A DNA stretch of 64,000 bases from Leptofilum sp041748655. GTDB taxonomy: Bacteria; Chloroflexota; Anaerolineae; Promineifilales; Promineifilaceae. The translations under genes and the position numbers were made by a program. A model generated the notes under the pieces. That model was given only the letters and a program-made list of their open reading frames with translations, was not told the DNA's origin and did no database searches. This document shows, one piece after another, positions 7,342 through 16,037 of this stretch. The stretch's first letter is position 1. Each line of letters opens with the position of its first letter. The stretch covers positions 1 to 64,000 of the forward strand of contig JBGTCV010000007.1 in NCBI GenBank assembly GCA_041748655.1, read 5' to 3'.

Positions 7342-10300
7342 ATGAATAAAAACGCAACAACGCAGTTGAATCCTTATGTTGGACCACGCTCCTTTACCGT
7401 TAATCAGGCGCAGCGGTTTAAGGGACGTGACCGAGAAGCCAACGAGCTGTTGTCACTGTTGTTGGCGCGGCGCTTAACCTTGTTTTATTCTCAGTCAGGG
7501 GCTGGCAAAACGTCGCTGCTCAATGCCAGGCTCATTCCTATGCTGCAAGAGGAGCAGGTCGGCTTTGAAGTTTTGCCGGTGGGTAGAGTGGGCGACTCTA
7601 TCGACCCACCAGAGAGTGTAAATGGGTCGTTCAATATCTTTATTTTTAATCTGGCGGTTAGTCTGGGAGTTACGCACCAGCCTGAACAGTTAGCCGGATT
7701 GCGTTTGAGCGATTTTTTGCTGGATATCGTTCACGATGGTCAGCAGTTTAGTTATGTGGGAGGTGGTGATGAGACCAAAACGGCCATTGCCACAGATGAG
7801 TCAGAAGAAGAACATCACCTTCCCTTGCGCCCACGAGCCCTCATTATCGATCAATTTGAGGAGATTTTTACCGTTCACCCCGAGCGGGAGCGGGAACGTG
7901 TGCAATTCTTCAACCAAATCACGGAGGCCATGGAGCAGGACCCGTATCTTTATGTGCTGTTTAGCATGCGCGGCGACTATATTGATCGGCTGTCTCCCTA
8001 CGTAAAGCTGCTGCCAGATTCGCTGCGCACCCGCTATTACATGGAGCGGATGCGTGAAGACGCCGCCCTGCAAGCCGTTCGGCTGCCCGCGCAAGAAGCA
8101 GGACGGCCGTTTGCCGACGATGTCTCTGAAAAATTGGTGCGGTATTTACGCCGGCTGCGTACAGCCACTGGTTCGGCGACAGAAGGAGATGAGTTAGATC
8201 CTTACGTAGAAACGGTGCAGCTTCAGGTTGTTTGCCTTCAGCTCTGGCAAAGTTTGGCTTCTATACCGGGCGACATCATCACTATGGACGATGTTATTCA
8301 GATCTGTGCCAGATTTGCTACTCAGGAAGTGGTCCAGTCAAACAGTCAAGAAGCGACTGATCCCCTGGCCGTTTTCATAGACAACGCCCTGGCCAGTTAT
8401 TACCAGCAGGCCATCAAAACCGTTTTGAACCACCCAGATGTTTCCCTTGCTGAATATGAACTGCGCCACTGGTTTTCAACCGAACTGATTACGGCCGCAG
8501 GCACACGCAACCTGTTGGCCCGGGGCGAGACCGCCACGGAAGGCGTGCCGGAAGTTGTTGTGGCGCTGCTGGATAAAGAGCATTATTTGGTACGGAACGA
8601 TATGCGCGGGGGACGGCCGTTTATCGAGCTGGTCCATGACTCCTTCATTGAACCAATTCGCCGGGCCAACCGGCAGTGGGAAACCGACCGCACGAAGCAA
8701 ATCCCCTGGTTAGCCGCCGCCCTCCGCTACCACGAAACCCAGAATCCCGCCCTCCTGCTCACTGGCGAAGCCCTGGAAGCCGCCCAAAGCCAGGCCGAAA
8801 CTATCCAAGGGCTGCCGGCCGAGGCAGAAGCCTACCTGAAGGCCAGCGAGGTGAGCTGGCAGCAGGAAGAAGCCCGGCGCAGGGAAGCGTTAGGCCAGCA
8901 AGAATTGGCGCATGAACGCAGTTTGAGGGAGCAGGCAAACAAAGCGGCCGTTAGGCAGGGAAAGCTGACCCGAATCGCTTTTATTGTTGGTGGGATTGCT
9001 GTTATTATGGCAATTTTAGCGTTTTTTGCTTCTAGCCAAGCCTCAAAAAATGAAGAAAGGGCCGAAAGTGCAAATGCAATGGCCGTTGTTGATCGAGCGA
9101 CTGCTCAAGCAGCAGAGGCAACGGCTGTTTCTGATCGAGCGACTGCTCAAGCAGCAGAGGCAACGGCCGTTGTTGATAGGGAGCTGGCTGAAAACGCAGA
9201 GGCAGCAGCAGAGGCAGCTCAAAAAATAGCCGATTCGCTCCGGCTAGCTAATCTCGCCAGAGATTATTTGAAAAACGGGCAAACAACCAGCGCTTTGTTA
9301 TTAAGTGTAGAGGCAAACAAGGTATTAAGTGCAGCAGCAGATCATGAAGCTTTTATTCTGACCCAGGATATTATCAACGGCTTGTTACTGGAAGCGCTTT
9401 TTAAATTTAGCAATGAAACCGGCAGTCAGTCCCCAACTGAAATCTATTTTAGCCGCAGATTGCCATCTCCACACGACATGTTGACTACAATTTTTCCCGG
9501 TCCTCAACCCGGAACGTTGGCCACTGTTCAGGACGGCGCAATTGTATATTGGTCATTTGATTCGACAATAACAGAAACGCTCGAACTACCAGACATAACA
9601 AAGCCAATTTCCCAGGCAACCATTAACCAAAACGGCACAAAGCTGGCGCTGTTGCAAGAGCAAACCATAAAAGTTTATTCCCTCGTTGATGGCGTTGCTA
9701 ATGAAAGATTTGATATACGCATTGGTGAAGGCAACTTAGCTTCCATGGTGTTTAACGCAGACGGAACTCATCTTGCGGTCGCCGCTTGTCTGGAAGACGG
9801 ACTACCTAATGGTTCAAGTGAACCTATTCCCACAACCACCAGAGGTACCAGCGAAGCTACTCTTACAACAACCACTACTCCTACAGCAACCACTACTCCT
9901 ACAATAACCACTACTCCTTCTAAGACAAACTGCCAGATTAAAATTTATGAACTTTCTGAAAATCTTAAACCGATCCAATGCGACTTACAGTTATCAACTG
10001 TTACGGCTGTTGCCTTTATAGATAACCAGGATCAGATGATTCAGATGATTTTGAGTGGTACACAAGGAGAAAATTTCTCCCAACGATTGTACTTGTTACA
10101 AATTGGAGAAAGTTGTCGCCAACAAGCTATTCCACTGCCCGCCAACCACATTATTCAAGCCATAACGGTTTTGCCAGAAACAGAGAATCAAAGCAACCTG
10201 TTAATTACAGCAGGTAGTAATAGTATGCAATGGTGGCAAATCGATAAAAATCAGGCTCAAATTCACCCATTAGGCTCGCCTCTTACCCTTCCAAGTTCCG

Positions 10301-12519
10301 TGTCCAATATCTTTTCGACCGCACAGCAAGCATTTATCACCCTCAATGAGCAAAACCGCCTCATTGCTTACAATACAGACCTGTCACAATGGCCAGAAAT
10401 TGGCTGTGGTTTGGCCAATCGCAATTTGACCTATGTAGAATGGAAAAATGCCAATCCATTGTATGAATTAGATGTGTATGAACTAGATGAACTAAGGGAA
10501 TTGGAAGCATATTCTTGTGACGAATATGGTTACGAAGCATATGGCCTCCATATCTCTTTCGCACAGCATCAACTAAGACAAGCCCAAAACGATCTGCAAC
10601 AATGCAACCTGTCTGAGGCAGAATCAAAATACGAAAGCGCCCAAACCTTGGTCCAGCAGTCAAATTACGAAACCCCCATTGCCGAAAACTTCGCTTTGTG
10701 GGCAGTGGATGGGTTGTTAAACCAATACATTATGAATCTTAATAGTTGTTCCGACCCTACCGGGTTCGATAAAATATTATTATCAGCCCTCGGGAACGAT
10801 GAAAGCCTCGACGAAAGCCTTATTGAAAATTTTGCTCAAAATCTTAAATCTATTGCCAACCTTATTAGAGTGGGAAATGAATTATCGACCGGGACCCCAG
10901 AGCAAGCTTTGGCCAACTATGAAGAAGCGCTAAACCAGATAGTAGACCTTCCTGAAAATTACCACGCTTTTTACGGTCGTTATTTTGCTACTGGTTATAG
11001 AGACATTTGCACAAACCACTATGTTGAAGAAGCGTGTAGCCAGTTAGCCAAGTTTGCCACCCCTCTTCAATTGAATACAGGCAATTTAGCCAATACAGGA
11101 GACACTCAAGTTTGGGCATTTGAGGCAGATGGAGTCGATTTTGTCACCATCAATCTGCAAGCGCCAGGCTCTGCAACCTATCCGTCATTAACGCTTTACG
11201 ACCCGAACGGCGTACAGGTGGTTTTCAGTGAAGGTTATGAAACCGCAACCCTAAGCTCACCGCTACCAAAAGATGGCGCTTATATTCTCCTCGTTGGATG
11301 GCAAGGCGAACCAGGTGGTTACACTATGTCAGTTGAAACGACGAGCCCAACCGTGTTAACTGCGGAAACCACCAATGTATCTGCAGAGGCTGACCAGCGA
11401 TTGTGGAGCTTTAATGCCAGTCAGGCTGATTTGGTCACTATTAATCTGGAGGCGATGGGATCTGAAAACTATTCATTCTTGACTTTATACAACCCAAATG
11501 GTGAACAAATTGGTTACGGCGAAGGGTATGACATCGCGACCATTAGCACGTTGCTGTCGGAAGATGGCCCATATACTCTTGCGGTGCATTGGGCCAACGA
11601 GCCGGACCGCTACATGCTGTCAGTTGAAACAGTGAGCCCCACCATGATTACTGCGGGAACCACCAATGTCGACGCAGAGGCTGAACAAAGTCTTTGGCAG
11701 TTCAACGCCAACCAGGGTGATTTGGTTACCATTAATCTGGAGGCGTTGGGCTCTGAAAACTATTCATTCTTGACGTTATACAACCCAAATGGCGGACAAA
11801 TAGGTTATGGCGAAGGGCATGAAACCGTGACCCTGAGCACGCTGCTGCCAGAAAATGGCAATTTTACCATTGAGGTGCGTTGGGCCAACGAGCCGAGCAG
11901 CTACATGTTGTCAGTTGAAACAGTGAGCCCTACCATGATTGCTGCGGGAATCACCAATGTCGCCGCAGAGGCTGAACAAAGTCTTTGGCAGTTCAACGCC
12001 AACCAGGGTGACTTGGTTACCATTAATTTGGTCGCAGCTGAGATTGACAGCACCCCCTATGTATATCTTTACGACCTGAACGGCCGTGACATCGGACGGT
12101 ACAGCGATTTTCCTGGAACCTCTACAGCTAAAAGCCTGCTGCCGGAAGATGGCCCTTATACCATCGAGGTTCGCTGGGGCAGCGAGTCGAGCAGCTACAC
12201 CCTTTCAGTTGAAACGGTAACGCCGCTGCTCATTTCCGGTAACAGCTTTTCACAGGATACAGGCCCTGAACAACGCTGGTGGGAGTTCAAAGGTGAACAG
12301 GGAACCCAAGTTATTATTACCATGGAAGCGCTTGAGCCTGAGGGCGATCCTTACCTGCGGCTGTACGATGCGGCCGGCCTTGAAATCTGGTCCAACGATA
12401 ACAGCGATGGGACGTTAAACTCCCGCATCGAATTTGTACTTCCAGCCAACGGTCTGTACCAGATTGAAGCAGATTGGTTTGCCAACCCTGGTCGTTATCG
12501 CCTCACCTTTACCAGATAA
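7342..12519 (+). CDS. Giant nSTAND NTPase with TM segment, degenerate propeller/TPR middle and PPC-like repeats
   Basis: The product has 1,725 residues. ATG 7342 follows CAAGGGG and comes one base after the SIR2 stop. The N-terminal domain is nSTAND1-like: NPYVGPRSF, then GRDREANELL, Walker A SGAGKTS (Lys56) and Walker B ALIIDQFEEIF (Asp170). A winged region ends near residue 460. Residues about 543-563 are one transmembrane helix, followed by three 14-residue coiled-coil repeats and the typical LANLARDYLKNGQTTSALLLSVEA segment. A degenerate beta-propeller region (about 700-1030) contains a Thr/Pro linker, then TPR-like helices follow. Five PPC-like beta domains of about 97 residues fill 1245-1725. 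STAND NTPases oligomerise on sensing a trigger. Here the effectors are probably the adjacent FGE, SIR2 and caspase proteins. Confidence 0.85.
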   Translation: MNKNATTQLNPYVGPRSFTVNQAQRFKGRDREANELLSLLLARRLTLFYSQSGAGKTSLLNARLIPMLQEEQVGFEVLPVGRVGDSIDPPESVNGSFNIFIFNLAVSLGVTHQPEQLAGLRLSDFLLDIVHDGQQFSYVGGGDETKTAIATDESEEEHHLPLRPRALIIDQFEEIFTVHPERERERVQFFNQITEAMEQDPYLYVLFSMRGDYIDRLSPYVKLLPDSLRTRYYMERMREDAALQAVRLPAQEAGRPFADDVSEKLVRYLRRLRTATGSATEGDELDPYVETVQLQVVCLQLWQSLASIPGDIITMDDVIQICARFATQEVVQSNSQEATDPLAVFIDNALASYYQQAIKTVLNHPDVSLAEYELRHWFSTELITAAGTRNLLARGETATEGVPEVVVALLDKEHYLVRNDMRGGRPFIELVHDSFIEPIRRANRQWETDRTKQIPWLAAALRYHETQNPALLLTGEALEAAQSQAETIQGLPAEAEAYLKASEVSWQQEEARRREALGQQELAHERSLREQANKAAVRQGKLTRIAFIVGGIAVIMAILAFFASSQASKNEERAESANAMAVVDRATAQAAEATAVSDRATAQAAEATAVVDRELAENAEAAAEAAQKIADSLRLANLARDYLKNGQTTSALLLSVEANKVLSAAADHEAFILTQDIINGLLLEALFKFSNETGSQSPTEIYFSRRLPSPHDMLTTIFPGPQPGTLATVQDGAIVYWSFDSTITETLELPDITKPISQATINQNGTKLALLQEQTIKVYSLVDGVANERFDIRIGEGNLASMVFNADGTHLAVAACLEDGLPNGSSEPIPTTTRGTSEATLTTTTTPTATTTPTITTTPSKTNCQIKIYELSENLKPIQCDLQLSTVTAVAFIDNQDQMIQMILSGTQGENFSQRLYLLQIGESCRQQAIPLPANHIIQAITVLPETENQSNLLITAGSNSMQWWQIDKNQAQIHPLGSPLTLPSSVSNIFSTAQQAFITLNEQNRLIAYNTDLSQWPEIGCGLANRNLTYVEWKNANPLYELDVYELDELRELEAYSCDEYGYEAYGLHISFAQHQLRQAQNDLQQCNLSEAESKYESAQTLVQQSNYETPIAENFALWAVDGLLNQYIMNLNSCSDPTGFDKILLSALGNDESLDESLIENFAQNLKSIANLIRVGNELSTGTPEQALANYEEALNQIVDLPENYHAFYGRYFATGYRDICTNHYVEEACSQLAKFATPLQLNTGNLANTGDTQVWAFEADGVDFVTINLQAPGSATYPSLTLYDPNGVQVVFSEGYETATLSSPLPKDGAYILLVGWQGEPGGYTMSVETTSPTVLTAETTNVSAEADQRLWSFNASQADLVTINLEAMGSENYSFLTLYNPNGEQIGYGEGYDIATISTLLSEDGPYTLAVHWANEPDRYMLSVETVSPTMITAGTTNVDAEAEQSLWQFNANQGDLVTINLEALGSENYSFLTLYNPNGGQIGYGEGHETVTLSTLLPENGNFTIEVRWANEPSSYMLSVETVSPTMIAAGITNVAAEAEQSLWQFNANQGDLVTINLVAAEIDSTPYVYLYDLNGRDIGRYSDFPGTSTAKSLLPEDGPYTIEVRWGSESSSYTLSVETVTPLLISGNSFSQDTGPEQRWWEFKGEQGTQVIITMEALEPEGDPYLRLYDAAGLEIWSNDNSDGTLNSRIEFVLPANGLYQIEADWFANPGRYRLTFTR
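9085..9210 (+). repeat. 42-bp in-frame tandem repeat (coiled coil)
   Basis: Two near-identical 42-bp units (9085-9126 and 9127-9168) and a diverged third encode VVDRATAQAAEATA-type 14-mers, exactly two heptads each. They follow the transmembrane helix of the nSTAND protein and suggest an extended coiled-coil stalk. Confidence 0.8.
9832..9918 (+). repeat. 18-bp Thr/Pro-coding microrepeat
   Basis: Units of ACCACTACTCCTACAGCA type repeat within the nSTAND gene and encode TTTPTA-like hexamers. They form a flexible linker inside the degenerate propeller region. Copy number is likely to vary between strains. Confidence 0.75.
11080..12516 (+). repeat. Five tandem 97-codon beta-domain repeats
   Basis: The DLVTINL segment recurs at 11140, 11431, 11722 and 12013, each 291 bases apart, with a fifth, more diverged copy about 294 bases on. 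Copies two to four are near-identical over long DNA stretches, for example around the codons for EAEQSLWQFNANQGD. This points to recent duplication or gene conversion. The fold looks like bacterial pre-peptidase C-terminal (PPC) domains. Confidence 0.75.
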
Positions 12520-12532
12520 TTACACATCACAT

Positions 12533-12652
12533 CAGGACTTACGCATTTACTGACTAATGAGCCGCCAATGTCGCAAATTTTTACAAATTTCAACACTGTT
12601 TCGCGCTAATTCGTGAAATTCGCGGCTTAAAAACTTCATCTGCGTAAGCCCT
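12533..12652. mobile_element. MITE-like element with terminal inverted repeats and target duplication
   Basis: AGGACTTACGCA (12534-12545) faces TGCGTAAGCCCT (12641-12652), an 11/12 inverted match. TCACAT directly flanks both sides (12527-12532 and 12653-12658). The 120-base interior carries no gene. It is the size and shape of a non-autonomous DNA transposon inserted between the nSTAND and caspase-like genes. Confidence 0.6.
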
Positions 12653-12681
12653 TCACATTATGGAAACAGGAGGATTTTGCA

Positions 12682-14130
12682 ATGAGCAACATTTTTGAAC
12701 ATGGTTATGCCCTGATCGTTGGCGTGGACGCCAACCAGATTCCCCGGCTGGCGCTGCCTGCGGTGGCCAAAGACGTGCAGGCGGTCTACGATGTGCTGGT
12801 TCATCCGGACCGGTGTGCCTACAACCCGGAGAACGTGAAGCTGCTCAAGGGGGAAGCGTCCACCCGCGACAACATTCTGGAGGCGCTGTACTGGCTGCAA
12901 GGGAAGGTGAAGGGAGATGCGCAGGCAACGGCCGTTATCTACTACTCCGGTCACGGCATGGTAGACAATGCCACCGACCAATATTACCTCATCCCCTACA
13001 ACATCAGCGAACTCAGCCGCATCCGGCAGTTTGCCCTGAAAGCGGAAGATTTAACCGCCGAAATCAGCGCCATCCAGGCCAAACGGATGCTGGCCATCCT
13101 CGACTGCTGCCACGCCGCTGGGATGGATGTGAAAGACGTTGATCTGGCCGCCGTTGACAGTGCCGCCAACGTAGAAGCGGCTCCCTTCCCGCTGGATTTG
13201 CCCCAGACCAAAAATATCCCCAGCTTCGATGCCGAGCCAGGGGCCAAAAACGTCAGCGATTTGCTGGACGGCGAAGGGCGGGCGGTGCTCAACTCCTCCA
13301 CAGGCAGCCAATCCTCCTACGTACGCACTGACGGCGCGATGAGCCTGTTCACCTACCACCTAATAGAGGCGCTCACCGGCCACGCTTCCCAGCTAGACGA
13401 CACCGTGGTTTACGTGACGGATGTAATGAGCTGGGTAACGCGGCAGGTCAAAAAGTCTGCCAAAGAGCAGGGGCGAGACCAGACGCCGGTGATGCGCACC
13501 TCCGGCGTGTTCCCCGTGGCCCAGGTGATTGGCGGGCAAGGCGTCGCTAAAGGGTTGGGCGGTGTTCTGCCTGACCCACTGACCACGCTGCCAGCCACAG
13601 GTAACACCGTCACTTTCAACCAGCCAAACATGAATGTGGGTGGGCATATGGCTAATATTGGCGGCAACGACAACATTGGGCATATTGGTAATAATGTGAC
13701 GCTGGGAGATAACGCTGAATACGTGCGCGGCAACAAGACAATTAACAGCGGCGATACGTTTAACATGAGCGGTAATTTTCAGGGAGCCAATGTCAATGTG
13801 AAATCAACTCTGACAAATGTCAACCAAACCATTGGCACATTGCCCCATGCAGATGAAAGCGCTAAACAAGAGTTAATTCGGCTAATTGCGCAATTGAACA
13901 ACATGTTGCAAAATGTACCGGCTGATCAGGCTGGCACGGCCGAAGAAATCGCCTCCTCTACCGAAGCGTTGGTCGAGATGGCGGCTGGTGAAAATGCCAG
14001 GCCCTCAGTTATCAAAATGTTGGGTGAAGGGCTTAAGCAGACGGCCCGCCAATTAGCTGATCATTTGCCCGAAATTGTGGATGTGGTAACTAAAATTGCA
14101 ACGGCCGTTGCCACCGCCACTATTCGCTAA
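12682..14130 (+). CDS. Caspase-like (peptidase C14) protein with C-terminal beta/helical module
   Basis: The 482-residue product starts at ATG 12682 after ACAGGAGGATTTTGC. Residues about 1-270 are a metacaspase/caspase fold: YALIVGVDAN, IYYSGHG with catalytic His91, and AILDCCHAAG with Cys143 as the likely nucleophile. Residues about 300-370 are a Gly/Asn-rich beta region (NIGGNDNIGHIGNNVTLGD). A module of about 120 residues follows (INSGDTFNMSGNFQGANVNV, then helices), repeated in the next protein. Caspase-like proteases are cleavage effectors in conflict and regulated-death systems. The shared tail suggests that it oligomerises with the EAD protein encoded 13 bases downstream. Confidence 0.85.
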   Translation: MSNIFEHGYALIVGVDANQIPRLALPAVAKDVQAVYDVLVHPDRCAYNPENVKLLKGEASTRDNILEALYWLQGKVKGDAQATAVIYYSGHGMVDNATDQYYLIPYNISELSRIRQFALKAEDLTAEISAIQAKRMLAILDCCHAAGMDVKDVDLAAVDSAANVEAAPFPLDLPQTKNIPSFDAEPGAKNVSDLLDGEGRAVLNSSTGSQSSYVRTDGAMSLFTYHLIEALTGHASQLDDTVVYVTDVMSWVTRQVKKSAKEQGRDQTPVMRTSGVFPVAQVIGGQGVAKGLGGVLPDPLTTLPATGNTVTFNQPNMNVGGHMANIGGNDNIGHIGNNVTLGDNAEYVRGNKTINSGDTFNMSGNFQGANVNVKSTLTNVNQTIGTLPHADESAKQELIRLIAQLNNMLQNVPADQAGTAEEIASSTEALVEMAAGENARPSVIKMLGEGLKQTARQLADHLPEIVDVVTKIATAVATATIR

Positions 14131-14143
14131 ACAGGAGGCATCT

Positions 14144-14842
14144 ATGTCCGCCACCAGCGCCAAGTATCTATCCACCCTGCACGATAACATGGACCGCTAT
14201 TTTAGCCTGGAAGAAATTCGTACGCTCTGCTTTGATCTGGGCGTGGATTTTGACAGCGTTCGTGGCGAGGGCAAAGCGCCCCGCATTCGTGAACTGATAC
14301 TGGCTCTGGCACGCAACGGCCGTTTACCTGAACTGCTATCCCTACTGCATGATGAACGGCCGTTTGTCAGCTGGCCACCCATTCCCGATGATTTTCGACT
14401 GCCTCAATCGTTGCAGTCAGATACGCCCGCAGGCACAATCATTAATAATTATTATGGCGATACCTTTAATCTCTCGGGAAACTTTCAAGGCGCCAACGTT
14501 AACGTCAAATCCACGCTGGAAAATGTGGCCCAAACGGTAGAGGCGCTCCCCGCAGCAAATGCTGACCAAAAGGCAGCGCTTCAGCAAATGTTGGTGGAAC
14601 TCAACAATCTGTTGCAGCAAGCGCCATCGAATCAGGCAGCAGTGGCAGAAGAGATCAGCCAATCTACCAGCATTTTGGTAGAAGAGGGGGGTAAAGAGCA
14701 GCCTAATCAAGTGATGATTAAACTTTTGGGCAGTGGCTTACGAAGCGCAGCGGAAGGGCTGGTGTCAACATTGCCGTCTGTGGTTTCGATAATTGATAAG
14801 ATTGTAACGGCCGTTACCCAACTCAGCGCAAAATCTGGTTAG
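14144..14842 (+). CDS. Effector-associated (EAD, death-like) adaptor protein
   Basis: ATG 14144 follows AGGAGG (14133-14138) and gives 232 residues. Residues about 5-85 match the EAD type with FSLEEIRTLCFDLGVDFDSV, GEGKAPRIRELI and LHDERPFVSW, a small helical domain that makes homotypic contacts in STAND/effector networks. After a short linker the protein repeats the caspase tail: INNYYGDTFNLSGNFQGANV, STLENV, then a helical stretch ending in VDKIVTAV-like sequence. It has no enzymatic domain and probably bridges the caspase to another EAD or to the nSTAND protein. It is the last gene of the conflict island, and the next gene is on the other strand. Confidence 0.75.
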   Translation: MSATSAKYLSTLHDNMDRYFSLEEIRTLCFDLGVDFDSVRGEGKAPRIRELILALARNGRLPELLSLLHDERPFVSWPPIPDDFRLPQSLQSDTPAGTIINNYYGDTFNLSGNFQGANVNVKSTLENVAQTVEALPAANADQKAALQQMLVELNNLLQQAPSNQAAVAEEISQSTSILVEEGGKEQPNQVMIKLLGSGLRSAAEGLVSTLPSVVSIIDKIVTAVTQLSAKSG

Positions 14843-14949
14843 ACCCCAGCCCAAAACCGGTCCAATACGGCCGTTACCTTCCCCAAATAATCCGCAAACG
14901 ATTCCAATATATCCAGCGGGGCAACAAAATTTTCGGGCAAATCCAGCAT

Positions 14950-15915
14950 TTATTTGGCCTGTTCCACTTGCCCCAACACGTCGGCCAACTCCTGCGGCGA
15001 AACAGGACCACCCAGCCGGGCAACGATCGTACCGTCTTCGTCCAGCACAAAGGTCCACGGCTCGGTGATCAGCCCCCACTCTGCCATTTCATCGGCCAAA
15101 ATCAACGGGTTGAACTCTTTATACACTTCCACATGGATGAAATTGGCCGCATCACCAAGCTCCGCATGGGCGATGGAGAGGCTGTCTACCACTGGCGTGC
15201 AGTAGCGCGTCTGGCAAAAGCCGGGCGTGGCAAAGGTAATCACGCTCGGCTTGCCGGAGGCCATCGCCTGGGCAATCGTTTGCTGGTACAGGTCGGGGTC
15301 GGGGTCACTACCGGAGCTGAGTTTGGCCAAATCCGGTTCTGTGGCCAGGGTGCGATTTTCGCTGGCGGGCGGCAGTTCGCCCACGGCGGGCGAGTTGGTT
15401 TCGGCCACCAGTTCGACCACAATTTGCAGCCGCGCCGTCGTGCCGCCCAAAGTTGTATCCACCACCAGGCCCCATTCGCCGGGATGATCTACTTCTGGAT
15501 AAACCACCCAATAGGGCAGCTCGTAATCGTTGTATGGGGTCGCTTCTCCCTGCCAGACCAGTTCCGGCTCGTCCTGAGACAGATCGAAGGCGGCCACTTC
15601 CACCTTCTCCGCGCCGGTGATCCAGTCATTACCATCCTGCAAAATGAGGGGAATGCGCGGGTATTGGTAGGAAATGTCGTCACTGGCAATAACCACGCGG
15701 AAATTGGTGATGGTTTGAGGAGTGGCTGTGGGGGTGATTACGGCCGTTTCCCCTCCACCACACGCCCCCAAAAACAAAACCAAAATGATGGCCACAGAGA
15801 ACACAGAGAGATAAGAGAATTTCTCTTTTTCCTCTGTGCCCTCTGTGGCAAAAATAATAAGCGTAAAGTTGGTCCTCCAGATTCCCATATTCAATTTTTC
15901 CACACTTTTCGCCAC
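14950..15915 (-). CDS. Secreted lipoprotein with thioredoxin-like domain
   Basis: The reading frame gives 321 residues. SVAIILVLFLGACGGG is a lipoprotein signal with lipobox LGAC. A Thr/Pro linker and a beta-rich middle domain follow. The last 120 residues look thioredoxin-like: SVITFATPGFCQTRYCTPVV, with Cys residues spaced CX4C, then HVEVYKEF and PWTFVLDEDGTIVARLGG. The family would handle thiol redox or act as a periplasmic/extracytoplasmic chaperone. The start is uncertain: the long frame begins inside AT-rich sequence, and a fold-back repeat at 15791-15849 codes part of the N-terminus, so GTG codons just before VFSVAII may be the true start. Confidence 0.7.
   Translation of the reverse strand: MAKSVEKLNMGIWRTNFTLIIFATEGTEEKEKFSYLSVFSVAIILVLFLGACGGGETAVITPTATPQTITNFRVVIASDDISYQYPRIPLILQDGNDWITGAEKVEVAAFDLSQDEPELVWQGEATPYNDYELPYWVVYPEVDHPGEWGLVVDTTLGGTTARLQIVVELVAETNSPAVGELPPASENRTLATEPDLAKLSSGSDPDPDLYQQTIAQAMASGKPSVITFATPGFCQTRYCTPVVDSLSIAHAELGDAANFIHVEVYKEFNPLILADEMAEWGLITEPWTFVLDEDGTIVARLGGPVSPQELADVLGQVEQAK
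15791..15849. repeat. Fold-back repeat (CACAGAG type)
   Basis: GCCACAGAGAACACAGAG (15791-15808) faces CTCTGTGCCCTCTGTGGC (15832-15849), matching at 16 of 18 positions. It overlaps the 5' coding part of the Trx-like lipoprotein and resembles the repeat at 17168-17255. Confidence 0.7.
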
Positions 15916-16037
15916 CCCGCCAAGATATTCATAATTCTGTTCTACTTTTAACTTTCAGTTATGATAGAAGCAAATTATGCGTATTGAACTGTGGCTGGCA
16001 AATCATGCCTCATACTTGCGGCTAAAGACCAGACGCT

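Noticed and set aside
14968..15951. Long plus-strand open frame (327 codons) opposite the lipoprotein gene
   Set aside because: Its translation is His/Gly/Arg-rich with no domain, and the minus strand encodes a clear lipoprotein with a thioredoxin-like domain.
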